Below, piece after piece: positions 1 through 7,890 of a DNA stretch of 64,000 bases. Source of the DNA: Nocardia transvalensis NBRC 15921 (GTDB lineage: Bacteria > Actinomycetota > Actinomycetes > Mycobacteriales > Mycobacteriaceae); the NCBI RefSeq assembly GCF_000308875.1, contig NZ_BAGL01000013.1, positions 161,069 to 225,068 of the forward strand, given 5' to 3'. A program made the translations under genes and the position numbers. Within the stretch, counting starts at the first letter, position 1. The number at the start of each line of letters is the position of its first letter. Under the pieces are notes generated by a model. That model saw nothing but the letters and a program-made list of their open reading frames with translations. It made no database searches and was not told the DNA's origin.

Positions 1-1924
1 CCCCGAACCGTTGTCGGTGCTGAGCCCGGAGGCGTTCACCGCGCGTTTCATCTCGCGGCGGCCACCCCGGGCCGGCGCCGCCGACAGCAGCCTGCTGGTG
101 GTGCGGGAGCGGCTGGTCGCCGACGGCCTGCGCGAGACGATCTCGCTGGAGAACCTGGGCCGCGAACCCACGGCGGTGACGCTGGAGCTGTTCGCCGACG
201 CCGATTTCGTCGACCTGTTCGCGGTCAAGGAGGGTCGCGAGGGCCACGGCCGGGCCGAGATCATGGTCACCGACAACGAGCTGCTGCTCAACGATCGCGC
301 CGATCGGTCTCGCGGACTGGCGATCTCGTCGTCGGAACTGCCCGCGGTGCTGCCCGGCTCGATGTCGTGGCGGATCGTGGTACCGGCGGGCGGGCACTGG
401 CAGACCGAGATCCTGGCCCAGCCGACCATGGCGAATCAGCGCGTGCAGCTGCCGCTGCGGCCCGGCGAGCGCTACGAGACCAGCGAGCCCGGCCGCAAGA
501 TCGAGGCGTGGCGCGATACCGCGACCAAGCTCACCACGGGCGACCCGCTGCTCACCGCGGTCCTGCAGCGCACCGAGGGCGATCTGGGCGCACTGCAGAT
601 CCACGACGACTCCCACGACGGCCGCACCTTCGTGGCCGCCGGGGCGCCCTGGTTCATGACGCTGTTCGGGCGCGACAGCCTGCTCACGGCGTGGATGGCG
701 CTGCCGCTGGATGTGGGCCTGGCGATGGGCACGCTGCAGCGGCTGGCGGAACTGCAGGGCCAGCGCGCGGATCCGCTCACCGAGGAGGAGCCGGGACGGA
801 TCATGCACGAGATCCGCCGCGGCCCCTCCGGCGGGCTGGCGCTGGGCGGCGAGGTCTACTACGGAACCGTCGACGCCACACCGCTTTTCGTGATGCTGCT
901 GGCCGAGGCGCGGCGCTGGGGCGCGGCCCGCGAGGACATCCAGGCGCTGCTGCCCGCCGCCGACGCCGCGCTGGACTGGATCACCCATTTCGGCGACCGC
1001 GACGGCGACGGTTTCGTCGAATATCAGCGCGCCACCGACCGCGGCCTGGTCAACCAGGGCTGGAAGGACAGCTTCGACGGCATCAACGACATCGCCGGCC
1101 ACCTGCCGGAGGCGCCGATCGCGCTGTGTGAGGTACAGGGCTACGTGTACGCCGCGCTGCTCGCGCGCGCCGAACTGGCCGACGAATTCGGCGAGGAGAC
1201 GGCCGCCACCCGGCTGCGCGACCACGCCGCCCATCTGCGGACCAAATTCGGCGAGGCGTTCTGGCTGCCCGAACGAGGCTGGTACGCGGTCGCGTTGGAC
1301 GGCCACAAGCGCCGCATCGACGCGCTCACCAGCAATGTGGGCCACTGCCTGTGGTCGGGCATCGCCACCGACGACCAGGCCCAGCAGATCGTCCGGCGGC
1401 TGTCCACCTCCGAGATGGACTCCGGATTCGGTTTGCGCACACTGGCTTCCGATATGGGCGCCTTCAATCCGATGAGCTACCACAACGGTTCGGTCTGGCC
1501 GCACGATACGGCGATCGCGGTGGCCGGGCTGCTGCGCTACCGGCACATTCCCGGTGCGGTCGACCTCGCCACCCGGCTGGCTGACGGGCTGCTCGACGCC
1601 GCCGCGGCCTTCGGCGGCCGCCTGCCCGAATTGTTCTGTGGTTTCCCGCGTTCCAAGTTCTCCGCCCCCGTTCCCTACCCCACGTCGTGCTCGCCGCAGG
1701 CGTGGGCCAGCGCGGCCCCGCTCCTGCTGGTCCGCTCGTTCCTCGGCCTGGAACCCGATGTCCGCCGTCGCACCCTCACCGTCCTGCCCCACCTCCCGCC
1801 CCGCTGGGGCCGCGTGGAACTCACCGACCTCCGCCTCGGCGGCTCGGTCATAGACCTCGCGGTGGACGGCGACCACATCACCGCCTCCAACCTCCCCGAC
1901 GACTGGCGCCTGATCACCCACTGA
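1..1924 (+). CDS. Glycogen debranching enzyme family protein (5' partial)
   Basis: The reading frame is open to the left edge (Pro-Glu-Pro precedes the first possible TTG start at 11), so the true start lies upstream and about 640 residues are visible. The first ~150 visible residues resemble the N-terminal beta domain of glycogen-debranching proteins. The rest resembles an (alpha/alpha)6-barrel glucosidase of the amylo-alpha-1,6-glucosidase type. Visible family segments are the FMTLFGRDSLLTAWM stretch (about residue 215), the acidic NQGWKDSFDGIN stretch (about 350) and a C-terminal SYHNGSVWPHDTA motif. The inferred role is cytosolic hydrolysis of alpha-1,6 or related glucosidic bonds in glycogen or trehalose metabolism; the exact substrate cannot be read. 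It is convergent with the YbaB-like gene, with only 6 bases between stop codons. Confidence 0.85.
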   Translation, partial: PEPLSVLSPEAFTARFISRRPPRAGAADSSLLVVRERLVADGLRETISLENLGREPTAVTLELFADADFVDLFAVKEGREGHGRAEIMVTDNELLLNDRADRSRGLAISSSELPAVLPGSMSWRIVVPAGGHWQTEILAQPTMANQRVQLPLRPGERYETSEPGRKIEAWRDTATKLTTGDPLLTAVLQRTEGDLGALQIHDDSHDGRTFVAAGAPWFMTLFGRDSLLTAWMALPLDVGLAMGTLQRLAELQGQRADPLTEEEPGRIMHEIRRGPSGGLALGGEVYYGTVDATPLFVMLLAEARRWGAAREDIQALLPAADAALDWITHFGDRDGDGFVEYQRATDRGLVNQGWKDSFDGINDIAGHLPEAPIALCEVQGYVYAALLARAELADEFGEETAATRLRDHAAHLRTKFGEAFWLPERGWYAVALDGHKRRIDALTSNVGHCLWSGIATDDQAQQIVRRLSTSEMDSGFGLRTLASDMGAFNPMSYHNGSVWPHDTAIAVAGLLRYRHIPGAVDLATRLADGLLDAAAAFGGRLPELFCGFPRSKFSAPVPYPTSCSPQAWASAAPLLLVRSFLGLEPDVRRRTLTVLPHLPPRWGRVELTDLRLGGSVIDLAVDGDHITASNLPDDWRLITH

Positions 1925-1930
1925 CGGGCG

Positions 1931-2440
1931 CTACCAGCTGGAGTCGGTGATATTCCGCCGGCTCCCGTCGAAGTCGACTTCCTCGACATCGGTGAAGCGC
2001 AGGTCGGAGTCGCCGGCCTGCGCGAGCCGCTCGGGGTCGTTCGGCGGGGCCGTGGAGGGCGGCGGTGTCACCGGCATCCGCTCGGTGAGGTCGGGCAGGC
2101 CCTCGATCAGGTCGGACATCTTCGGCAGGCGGGCGCGCTCGGCCGTCAAGGGCCGCATGAGTTCGGCGGTCCTGCGCGCCAGTTCCGCGGTCGCCCGCTG
2201 GGCGGCCTCGGTGACGGCCCGGCCGAGTTCGGCGGGGTTGAGGTCGTAGGCATCGGGACCGAATCGCGTGTCGATCACCGTGCCGTCCGCGTTCACCGTG
2301 ACCGTGACGCGTTTACCGGCGGCGGTTCCGGCGGCGGTCAATCGCACCCGGCGCTGCTGGATCTCGGCGATGGTCTGCACCTGCTTGTCGAACGACGACA
2401 GCAGCTGGCTCAGTTCCTCTTTGGCGTGTTCGTTGGCCAT
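1931..2440 (-). CDS. YbaB/EbfC-fold protein of T7SS toxin cassette A
   Basis: This 169-residue protein has the YbaB/EbfC core: an N-terminal helix, a strand segment (KRVTVTVNADGTVIDTRFGP, about residues 43-62) and a long C-terminal helix rich in Ala and Arg. It then adds a Pro-rich tail that YbaB proper (about 100 residues) lacks, and it ends in Asp-Ser-Ser-Trp. Two paralogues in the window (28288-28791 and 49953-50465) have the same plan and also end in Ser-Ser-Trp, always next to a WXG-like gene and a giant toxin. Classical YbaB binds DNA, but in mycobacterial ESX loci a YbaB-like protein, EspL, works with secreted substrates. A chaperone or adaptor role for the toxin at 2940 is therefore my inference. 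It lies 3 bases after the WXG-like gene and is surely co-transcribed with it. Confidence 0.85.
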   Translation of the reverse strand: MANEHAKEELSQLLSSFDKQVQTIAEIQQRRVRLTAAGTAAGKRVTVTVNADGTVIDTRFGPDAYDLNPAELGRAVTEAAQRATAELARRTAELMRPLTAERARLPKMSDLIEGLPDLTERMPVTPPPSTAPPNDPERLAQAGDSDLRFTDVEEVDFDGSRRNITDSSW

Positions 2441-2443
2441 CGA

Positions 2444-2764
2444 CTACCGGAATTGATCGGCGCTGCCGTGTTCGGTGTCGGCGTGGAAACCGGCCGATCG
2501 CTGCTGGCCCTCGCTGTGGTCGCCGGAATGATCCGCGAGACTGCCGGTGAGTTCCTTCAGATTCTCGCGGGCCGCCTCGTAGCCGTTGGTGCCGTCGCCC
2601 TTGGCGAAACCCTCGCCGTACTCGTCGTTTCCCCACGGGGTGCCGCGGCTGTCCGTCGCGGACTTCAATGTGGTCAAGGCGTGCGTGATGCGATCGCTGA
2701 CGCCCTGAGCCTTTGCCGCCGCGCGGCGTTGCAGATCGGGAGTGACCTCGACTCGCTCCGTCAT
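2444..2764 (-). CDS. WXG100-like small T7SS protein, cassette A
   Basis: The product has 106 residues and is predicted to form a mostly helical hairpin. It shares the central signature DSRGTPWGNDEYGEGF with its paralogue at 27945 (DSRGTPWGTDSIGSQF); the PWG-D turn takes the place of the Trp-X-Gly turn of WXG100 proteins. The start is set by an ATG at 2764 with a GGGAGGAG ribosome site 7 bases upstream; the longer open frame upstream lacks such a site. It is the first gene of a two-gene minus-strand operon with the YbaB-like gene. It is transcribed divergently from the toxin gene at 2940, with 175 bases between starts that must hold both promoters. In cassettes B and C the same gene is co-directional with the toxin. 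The family is recognised from context and the WXG-like turn; function is inferred as T7SS partner. Confidence 0.8.
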   Translation of the reverse strand: MTERVEVTPDLQRRAAAKAQGVSDRITHALTTLKSATDSRGTPWGNDEYGEGFAKGDGTNGYEAARENLKELTGSLADHSGDHSEGQQRSAGFHADTEHGSADQFR

Positions 2765-2939
2765 AGTCCAGCTCCTCCCCTCGGACACTCGTATTTCGAC
2801 CATAGCCAAATCGGATGGTAGAGAGCAATCGGCTCCGCCGGTGGCGCGGGGCACATGTTCTGGGGGGTTGCCCAGGAAGGATATCTGTGTGACGGTGACG
2901 AGGCGGTGGTGCGCGCGGGCGCTCGTCCCAGGGGGGTAA

Positions 2940-5900
2940 ATGGCGATCTGGAAGCCGCCGCTGGCCGACAGTCTCGGCTTCCTGGTCGGTATGAAATGGC
3001 CGGACGGTAACGAGGACCTCATGTGGGGTCTCTCCGACGACTGGCGAAACGCGGCCGCCTCACTGAAGGACATCAATCAGGACATCGACGACGCGATCGC
3101 GGCGATCCGCACGGCGTATCCCGAGGGCGCCGGCGGCGAGGCGATGATCAAGCAGCTGCAGGCGATGCGCACGGGGGACGGGTCGGTCGACAAGCTGGTG
3201 GAGTGGTTCAACACGGTGGCCGACACCGCGAACGACACCGCCAATCAGATCGAATACACCAAGATCATGTTCGACTGCACGCTGACGCTGATGGCCGTCG
3301 AGATGGCGATCGCGGCATGGTCGCTGTTCGCCGCTCCGGCCGAAGAGGCGCTGATCATCGCGGCCAATCGCGTCACCGTGCGAATTCTCATGCGCCGCCT
3401 GATGACCGCGCTGACCGAGCAGGGACTGAAGAACGCGGCGCTGGCGGCGCTGAAATCGCCGTTCGCCAAGCGGCTTCTGATGCATATGGCATTCGGTGGC
3501 GGGTTGAACGGCGCGATGGACGCCGGAATTCAGGGATATCAAAACCTGTTCGGGCGGAGCGATAAGTTCAACGTCGGGCAGACCCTCACCACCGGTCTGT
3601 CCGGCGCCGCGGGCGCGTTGACCGGAATGGGTGTAGGCAAGGCGGCGCTGCGCCCGATGTCGAAACTGTTCGGCAAGGAGACGGTCGGTCAGCGGTGGCT
3701 GGTCGACCGCACGGCGGGCATGATCGGCGGTGGCGCCAATGCCGCCGGCGCGTGGCTGACCAACGGCGCGATGACGAACAATTGGCATTTCGATCCCCGC
3801 ATGGCCACCTCCGCCATGGCGGGTGGTCTCATGCACGGCACGGGTATTCCGAAGTCCCATCCGGGTGCGACGCCGAAATCGCTGGCCGGGCCCCACATCG
3901 ATCCTCGGACCACGCATACGGACGTACCGCATTCCGACGGCAGCACGGTGCACGCGCCCTCGACGACGGGACACGAGACCGCTCCGCACGGAACGGTCGA
4001 TCACACCGGCAACGGTCACGAGGGCAGTCCTCCGGCCACCCACCCCGCCGCCGCCCACTCTCCCACCGAGCACGCCCCGACCGGTACGGAGACGCCGCAC
4101 GGCGGCACCAATGGCCCGGCGGGACCGGAGGTTTCGCCAGGCGAGCGCCCGGTGCACGACGGTGGTGAGTCGCCCATCCAGGCGGGGCCGTCCGAGCGTC
4201 CGGCGCACGATCAGCCTGTGCATGATCAACCCGTGCATGAGCAGCCTGCGCATGATCAACCCGTGCATGAGCAGCCTGCGCATGACCAACCGGTGCACGA
4301 GCAGCCTGCGCATGATCAGCCTGTGCACGACCAACCCGTGCACGATCAACCGGTGCGCGATCACCCGGCACGCGAACACCCGCTGCATGAGCAGCCCGTG
4401 CGCGATCAGCCGGTGCATGACCAGCCTGTTCGCGATCAACCCGTACGTGAGCAGCCGACGCACGATCAACCCGTGCACGAGCGGCCGTCCGGTCCTGCCG
4501 AGACCCGGCCGACCATCGATGCCGAACATCGCAGTCCGGATCTGGAAATGGCTGTGGCGCGCGGCGATTCGCCTGCCGTGGCGGGAGATCATATCGGGAC
4601 GACCGGTCATGACGCCGAGGCCCCGCCAGCTCATCCGTCGGACCGTCCCGGCGAAACCGCTCCCGGCACAGGGGTTTCGGGAGTCGAGCCGAGGTCTGCC
4701 ACGAATACGACCGCACCACGCGCCGATTCGCCGACGACAGCCCGCCCCGCCGACACGGTGGGCTCCGGGCGGCAGTCCGCGAGCCCGGTGCGCAACGGTG
4801 AGACCTCGAGTCCCACTCGCCCGGGTGATAACACCAGCCCTGCGCGGCCGGGCGATGGCACTGCGGCGCGGCCCGGTGATGGCACGAGTTCGGCGCGGCC
4901 CAGTGACACCGCGGGTTCAGGGCGGTCTGGTGACACCGCAGGGGCAGGGCGGCCCGGTGAAACTCCTGGGTCTGCGCGTAGTGGCGAGCGTCCGCGGGCT
5001 GGGCTTCCGGCGGCGGGGGAGCACGGCAGGCCCGAATCTCCGATTCACGCCCGCAGCGACGGCACCGAGGTGACTCCGCGTGCGCACGAGGCCGAGCCCG
5101 TGCGCGCGGGCGAGGAGCGTCCCGGCGAGCACCCTCCGGCGAAGGATCACGACACCGACCCGGCCACGGAACACGAAGTGCCGCCGAAGGATCCGCACGA
5201 GACGGGCCCCGTCGAACCCCGCCCGAGTATCGAGGAGGCCCACGCCCGCCACGGCGAGGAGACCCCCGCCGGCGTCTCACACCACCGCGGCGACGCCACC
5301 ATGGGCGACCTGCCGCACCGCGTCCCGCACGACGAGCGATACTTCTCCGCCGACGTCCACGTCACCAAGGACGGCCACGCGAATATCGGCGGCCACAAAT
5401 ACACCCCGGAGGAATACGGCAACCTCCTGCGCGACCACGGCTGGGACGGCAAGAAACCGATCCGCCTCATCGGCTGCGACGCCGCCGCCAACGGCTTCGC
5501 CCACCGCCTCGCCACCCACCTCGGCACCGACGTCCTGGCCCCCACCAAATCCGCCTGGTCCGACGGCAAGGGCCGCGTCTACAGCAGCACCCCCGAAATC
5601 GGCCCCGACGGCAACCGCCGCCCCCGCATCCCCCCGGACGGCGAATGGGAAACCCACCGTCCCGACGGCACGAGGGTCAAGGCAAGCGAGGACGGTTTCG
5701 TCCCGGGCACGAAGGACTCGGACAAGCACATCGCAGACCCGGATTCCGCGAAGAGTCGTGGCCAGGAGGAAAGGGATGCGCTTGTACCGGAAACGGATTA
5801 CGAGAAGAAAGTGGTCAAGGGCGACGTAACCTATTATCTCGACGAAAACGACGCCACCAAGAAAGTTGTCGGAGAACTTGATCCTCCGTCGAACTATACG

Positions 5901-6290
5901 AAGCGTGGAGTCAACGGTAGACCGCATCCGGAAGGATTCATTCACGGTGTCGATCACCGCGGCCACATCTTGCCCGAGGCCGGGTTCAAGGATCACCATG
6001 ACGTCAATGTCGACGAAAACATATTCGCACAGCAAGGAAATGCGAATCTTTCGCCCAAGAAGGTCTGGGAGAATGCGGGAATCGCCTATGGGAAAACTCA
6101 TCCCGGCACGATAATGCTGGGCGAGGTTTTGAGCAAAGACGCCAACAACAGGCCGATTCAGACGAAATATATGGTGTACGATAGCGATGGTAACGAGATA
6201 CCGGCATTTACCGTTATCATCGACAACCCTGACGTCAAGGGACAGAAAGCGAGTACGATACCTGCCAATCCGATTTATCCCACACCATAG
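2940..6290 (+). CDS. T7SS polymorphic toxin A with CpnT-like N-terminus and predicted non-specific nuclease tip
   Basis: This is an 1116-residue protein. Residues 1-~300 form a helical WXG/CpnT-like domain (GMKWPDGNEDLMW near residue 20, then hydrophobic helices) that matches the start of the 6334-residue protein at 28809. Residues ~310-760 are a low-complexity linker with a His-rich pentapeptide array at 422-516 and ARPGDGT-type repeats. Residues ~780-900 hold a module with the core PIRLIGCDAAANGFAHRLA that recurs in toxin C. The last ~170 residues contain DHRGHILPE with His1009 and, downstream, asparagines near 1027 and 1033-1036; this fits the RGH...N pattern of DNA/RNA non-specific endonuclease toxins (Endonuclease_NS_2 type). 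The tip DNA (about 5780-6290) is visibly more AT-rich than the rest, as if exchanged. An AGGGGGG site precedes the ATG. The nuclease call is a motif-based inference. Confidence 0.82.
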   Translation: MAIWKPPLADSLGFLVGMKWPDGNEDLMWGLSDDWRNAAASLKDINQDIDDAIAAIRTAYPEGAGGEAMIKQLQAMRTGDGSVDKLVEWFNTVADTANDTANQIEYTKIMFDCTLTLMAVEMAIAAWSLFAAPAEEALIIAANRVTVRILMRRLMTALTEQGLKNAALAALKSPFAKRLLMHMAFGGGLNGAMDAGIQGYQNLFGRSDKFNVGQTLTTGLSGAAGALTGMGVGKAALRPMSKLFGKETVGQRWLVDRTAGMIGGGANAAGAWLTNGAMTNNWHFDPRMATSAMAGGLMHGTGIPKSHPGATPKSLAGPHIDPRTTHTDVPHSDGSTVHAPSTTGHETAPHGTVDHTGNGHEGSPPATHPAAAHSPTEHAPTGTETPHGGTNGPAGPEVSPGERPVHDGGESPIQAGPSERPAHDQPVHDQPVHEQPAHDQPVHEQPAHDQPVHEQPAHDQPVHDQPVHDQPVRDHPAREHPLHEQPVRDQPVHDQPVRDQPVREQPTHDQPVHERPSGPAETRPTIDAEHRSPDLEMAVARGDSPAVAGDHIGTTGHDAEAPPAHPSDRPGETAPGTGVSGVEPRSATNTTAPRADSPTTARPADTVGSGRQSASPVRNGETSSPTRPGDNTSPARPGDGTAARPGDGTSSARPSDTAGSGRSGDTAGAGRPGETPGSARSGERPRAGLPAAGEHGRPESPIHARSDGTEVTPRAHEAEPVRAGEERPGEHPPAKDHDTDPATEHEVPPKDPHETGPVEPRPSIEEAHARHGEETPAGVSHHRGDATMGDLPHRVPHDERYFSADVHVTKDGHANIGGHKYTPEEYGNLLRDHGWDGKKPIRLIGCDAAANGFAHRLATHLGTDVLAPTKSAWSDGKGRVYSSTPEIGPDGNRRPRIPPDGEWETHRPDGTRVKASEDGFVPGTKDSDKHIADPDSAKSRGQEERDALVPETDYEKKVVKGDVTYYLDENDATKKVVGELDPPSNYTKRGVNGRPHPEGFIHGVDHRGHILPEAGFKDHHDVNVDENIFAQQGNANLSPKKVWENAGIAYGKTHPGTIMLGEVLSKDANNRPIQTKYMVYDSDGNEIPAFTVIIDNPDVKGQKASTIPANPIYPTP
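4203..4487 (+). repeat. Intragenic 15-bp tandem repeat encoding a His-rich pentapeptide array
   Basis: There are nineteen consecutive five-residue units of consensus Val/Ala-His-Asp/Glu-Gln-Pro within the linker of toxin A (residues 422-516). The His is replaced by Arg in units 11, 12, 14, 16 and 17. The third bases vary, so the array is not a fresh slippage product. Confidence 0.9.
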
Positions 6291-6330
6291 AATCCGTCCG
6301 GCAAACCTATGATATTGGAGCAGCGTGCCA

Positions 6331-6642
6331 ATGGCTTCGGTCCCCCTCGACGAGCAGAAGGTCCTCGACACCACAATCGGACGTACCGTGCTGCAGGAGT
6401 TGTACGAGGACGAGAACAGTGCCGAGCTGACCGTCGAACTCGTCCAGGGGCGAGTTCGGGTGCGGGTCACCTCCGACACGCGGACGATGATCATGCCGTC
6501 CGACGAGCTGCTGCAGGCGGTCGGTCAGCTGGCTGCCGCACACGAGCGTGAGGGTACGGGCTTCAGCGGAGCGGTGTATCGGTATCAGAAACAACCGAGC
6601 GGTCGCTGGAGCATGGAGGGTGACTTCTCCTACGCGGGCTGA
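6331..6642 (+). CDS. Candidate immunity protein for toxin A
   Basis: This is a 103-residue acidic protein of unknown family starting 40 bases after the toxin stop. The ATG at 6331 is chosen because a GGAG lies 10 bases upstream; a GTG at 6325 would be only 4 bases away. Predicted alternating strands (LTVELVQGRVRVRVTSDTRT) and helices give no motif I recognise. Position immediately 3' of a polymorphic toxin tip, small size and acidity are typical of immunity proteins, so the role (binding and blocking the nuclease tip in the producer's cytoplasm) is an inference from context. It is convergent with the gene at 6656. Confidence 0.65.
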   Translation: MASVPLDEQKVLDTTIGRTVLQELYEDENSAELTVELVQGRVRVRVTSDTRTMIMPSDELLQAVGQLAAAHEREGTGFSGAVYRYQKQPSGRWSMEGDFSYAG

Positions 6643-6655
6643 ACCGCGGCTCGGC

Positions 6656-7054
6656 TCACGGCCCCGTAATCACCGATACCGCACGGTCTTTCGTGTGCTC
6701 GTCGACCTCGGGGAGCTGGAAGTCGCGGGCGCGGATGTGGTCTACCAGGCCCGGTTCCGGGGGGAGGCCGTGTTTGCGGAGGTAGTGGGGGACCGAGCCG
6801 GACCAGATCCAGGTGCCGTCGGTGCGGTAGTTCATGGGGACGTCGCGGTCGTCGGGGGCGAATTCGTCGATGTCGAGGCTGCGGGCGGCGAGGACCACGG
6901 GGGCCGCCTCGAGGTAGGTGAGCAGGGCCTCGTGTAGCTGCGGGTCGACCGGCGGGCGGTCGATGATCGGGAGGCCGCGGCGGTCGCGGGCGTCGTAGAC
7001 CCGGGCCAGCCGCAGGTCGCCGCCGGAGTGCTCCGTCGATTCGGATTCGCTCAT
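6656..7054 (-). CDS. Small protein paralogous to the C-terminal half of the 58006 gene product; T7SS-immunity-like
   Basis: The product has 132 residues. Its C-terminal half (YRTDGTWIWSGSVPHYLRKH then LVDHIRARDFQLPEVDE) aligns with the C-terminus of the 240-residue protein at 58006 (LRSDGVWIWRVDSIHYLSHY then FLRHVRARDYRPPADVD). Both genes sit beside T7SS toxin cassettes, A here and C there. I do not recognise an enzymatic motif. The pairing with toxins suggests an immunity-type or immunity-associated family. The ATG at 7054 opens the region conserved with the paralogue; a longer frame upstream exists but has no support. Confidence 0.7.
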   Translation of the reverse strand: MSESESTEHSGGDLRLARVYDARDRRGLPIIDRPPVDPQLHEALLTYLEAAPVVLAARSLDIDEFAPDDRDVPMNYRTDGTWIWSGSVPHYLRKHGLPPEPGLVDHIRARDFQLPEVDEHTKDRAVSVITGP

Positions 7055-7139
7055 CTCGAAACCCCTCGGTCTCCCCGTCGCATGGTCTTTCCGATCGTAG
7101 CCGCCGGTCACCCGGTGAGCGGCGGCGCTGCGATCGGGC

Positions 7140-7808
7140 TCAGTGGGCGTGCGGGGGAACCGTGGGGCCCTCGCTGGCCTGGACGAGGACGAAACCCTGG
7201 CCCTGGAAGGCCAGCTGCATCGCCTCGCCGCTGCCGCGGCCGATGAGGGCGGAGGCCTTGAACGTGCGGTTGACGCCGACCTGCAGGCCGGTGCTCCAGG
7301 CGACGGCGGACTGACCGTCGGCGAAGGTGGGTGCGCGGCCGGCGTCCAGCATGACGGGGGCGCCGTGGGTGGTGACCGCGACCCAGCCGGTGCCTTGCAG
7401 CGTGGTGTTGAACAGGCCGCCGGCGGCGATGCCCGCGCCCTGCACCCGCTGGATGTTGGAGGACAGGCTCGAGTCGTAGGCGAGGACGTTGGCGCCGTTG
7501 ACCGTGATGCCCTCGTTCTCCAGGAAGAACAGCTGCACATCGTCGGCGTCGTTGGCCAGGAACAGCAGGCCCTGGCCCTTGACCCGCATCAGCTGCACGC
7601 CCTCGCCGGTGACGGCCTTCTTGATGAATTTGCCGATGCCCCCGGCGCCTTCGTAATCGAAGTCCATCTGGCCCTGGAACGCCACCATGGAACCCTGCTT
7701 GGCCAGCACGTCGCCGTTGAGCTGGACCCGGAGCATCTTGGAGTTCTGCAGGGCGAAATGCCCGGGCACCTGGCCCTGTTCCATATTCCCGAAGAACGAA
7801 CTGCGCAT
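7140..7808 (-). CDS. AIM24 family protein
   Basis: This 222-residue protein has the beta-rich, glycine-rich repeats typical of the AIM24/TerD-associated fold: MEQGQVPGHFALQNSKMLRV at the start, GQGLLFLANDADDVQLFFLE in the middle and RGSGEAMQLAFQGQGFVLVQ at the end. AIM24 proteins are widespread in actinobacteria as cytosolic proteins of unknown biochemical role, possibly in protein or membrane homeostasis. The start is the ATG at 7808 with a GGGAGG site about 10 bases upstream. It stands alone on the minus strand between the 6656 gene and the M13 peptidases. Confidence 0.9.
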   Translation of the reverse strand: MRSSFFGNMEQGQVPGHFALQNSKMLRVQLNGDVLAKQGSMVAFQGQMDFDYEGAGGIGKFIKKAVTGEGVQLMRVKGQGLLFLANDADDVQLFFLENEGITVNGANVLAYDSSLSSNIQRVQGAGIAAGGLFNTTLQGTGWVAVTTHGAPVMLDAGRAPTFADGQSAVAWSTGLQVGVNRTFKASALIGRGSGEAMQLAFQGQGFVLVQASEGPTVPPHAH

Positions 7809-7890
7809 GATCGAGCGGCCTCCCGTGTCGTGTATCCCCGCTGCGCACGCAGTATATCCGTGGGATACGGACATACCGGGCCGTTCTCGG

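Noticed and set aside
2765..3076. N-terminal extension of the WXG-like protein to 3076 on the minus strand
   Set aside because: It would overlap the toxin A start, has no family match and ignores the strong ribosome site before 2764.
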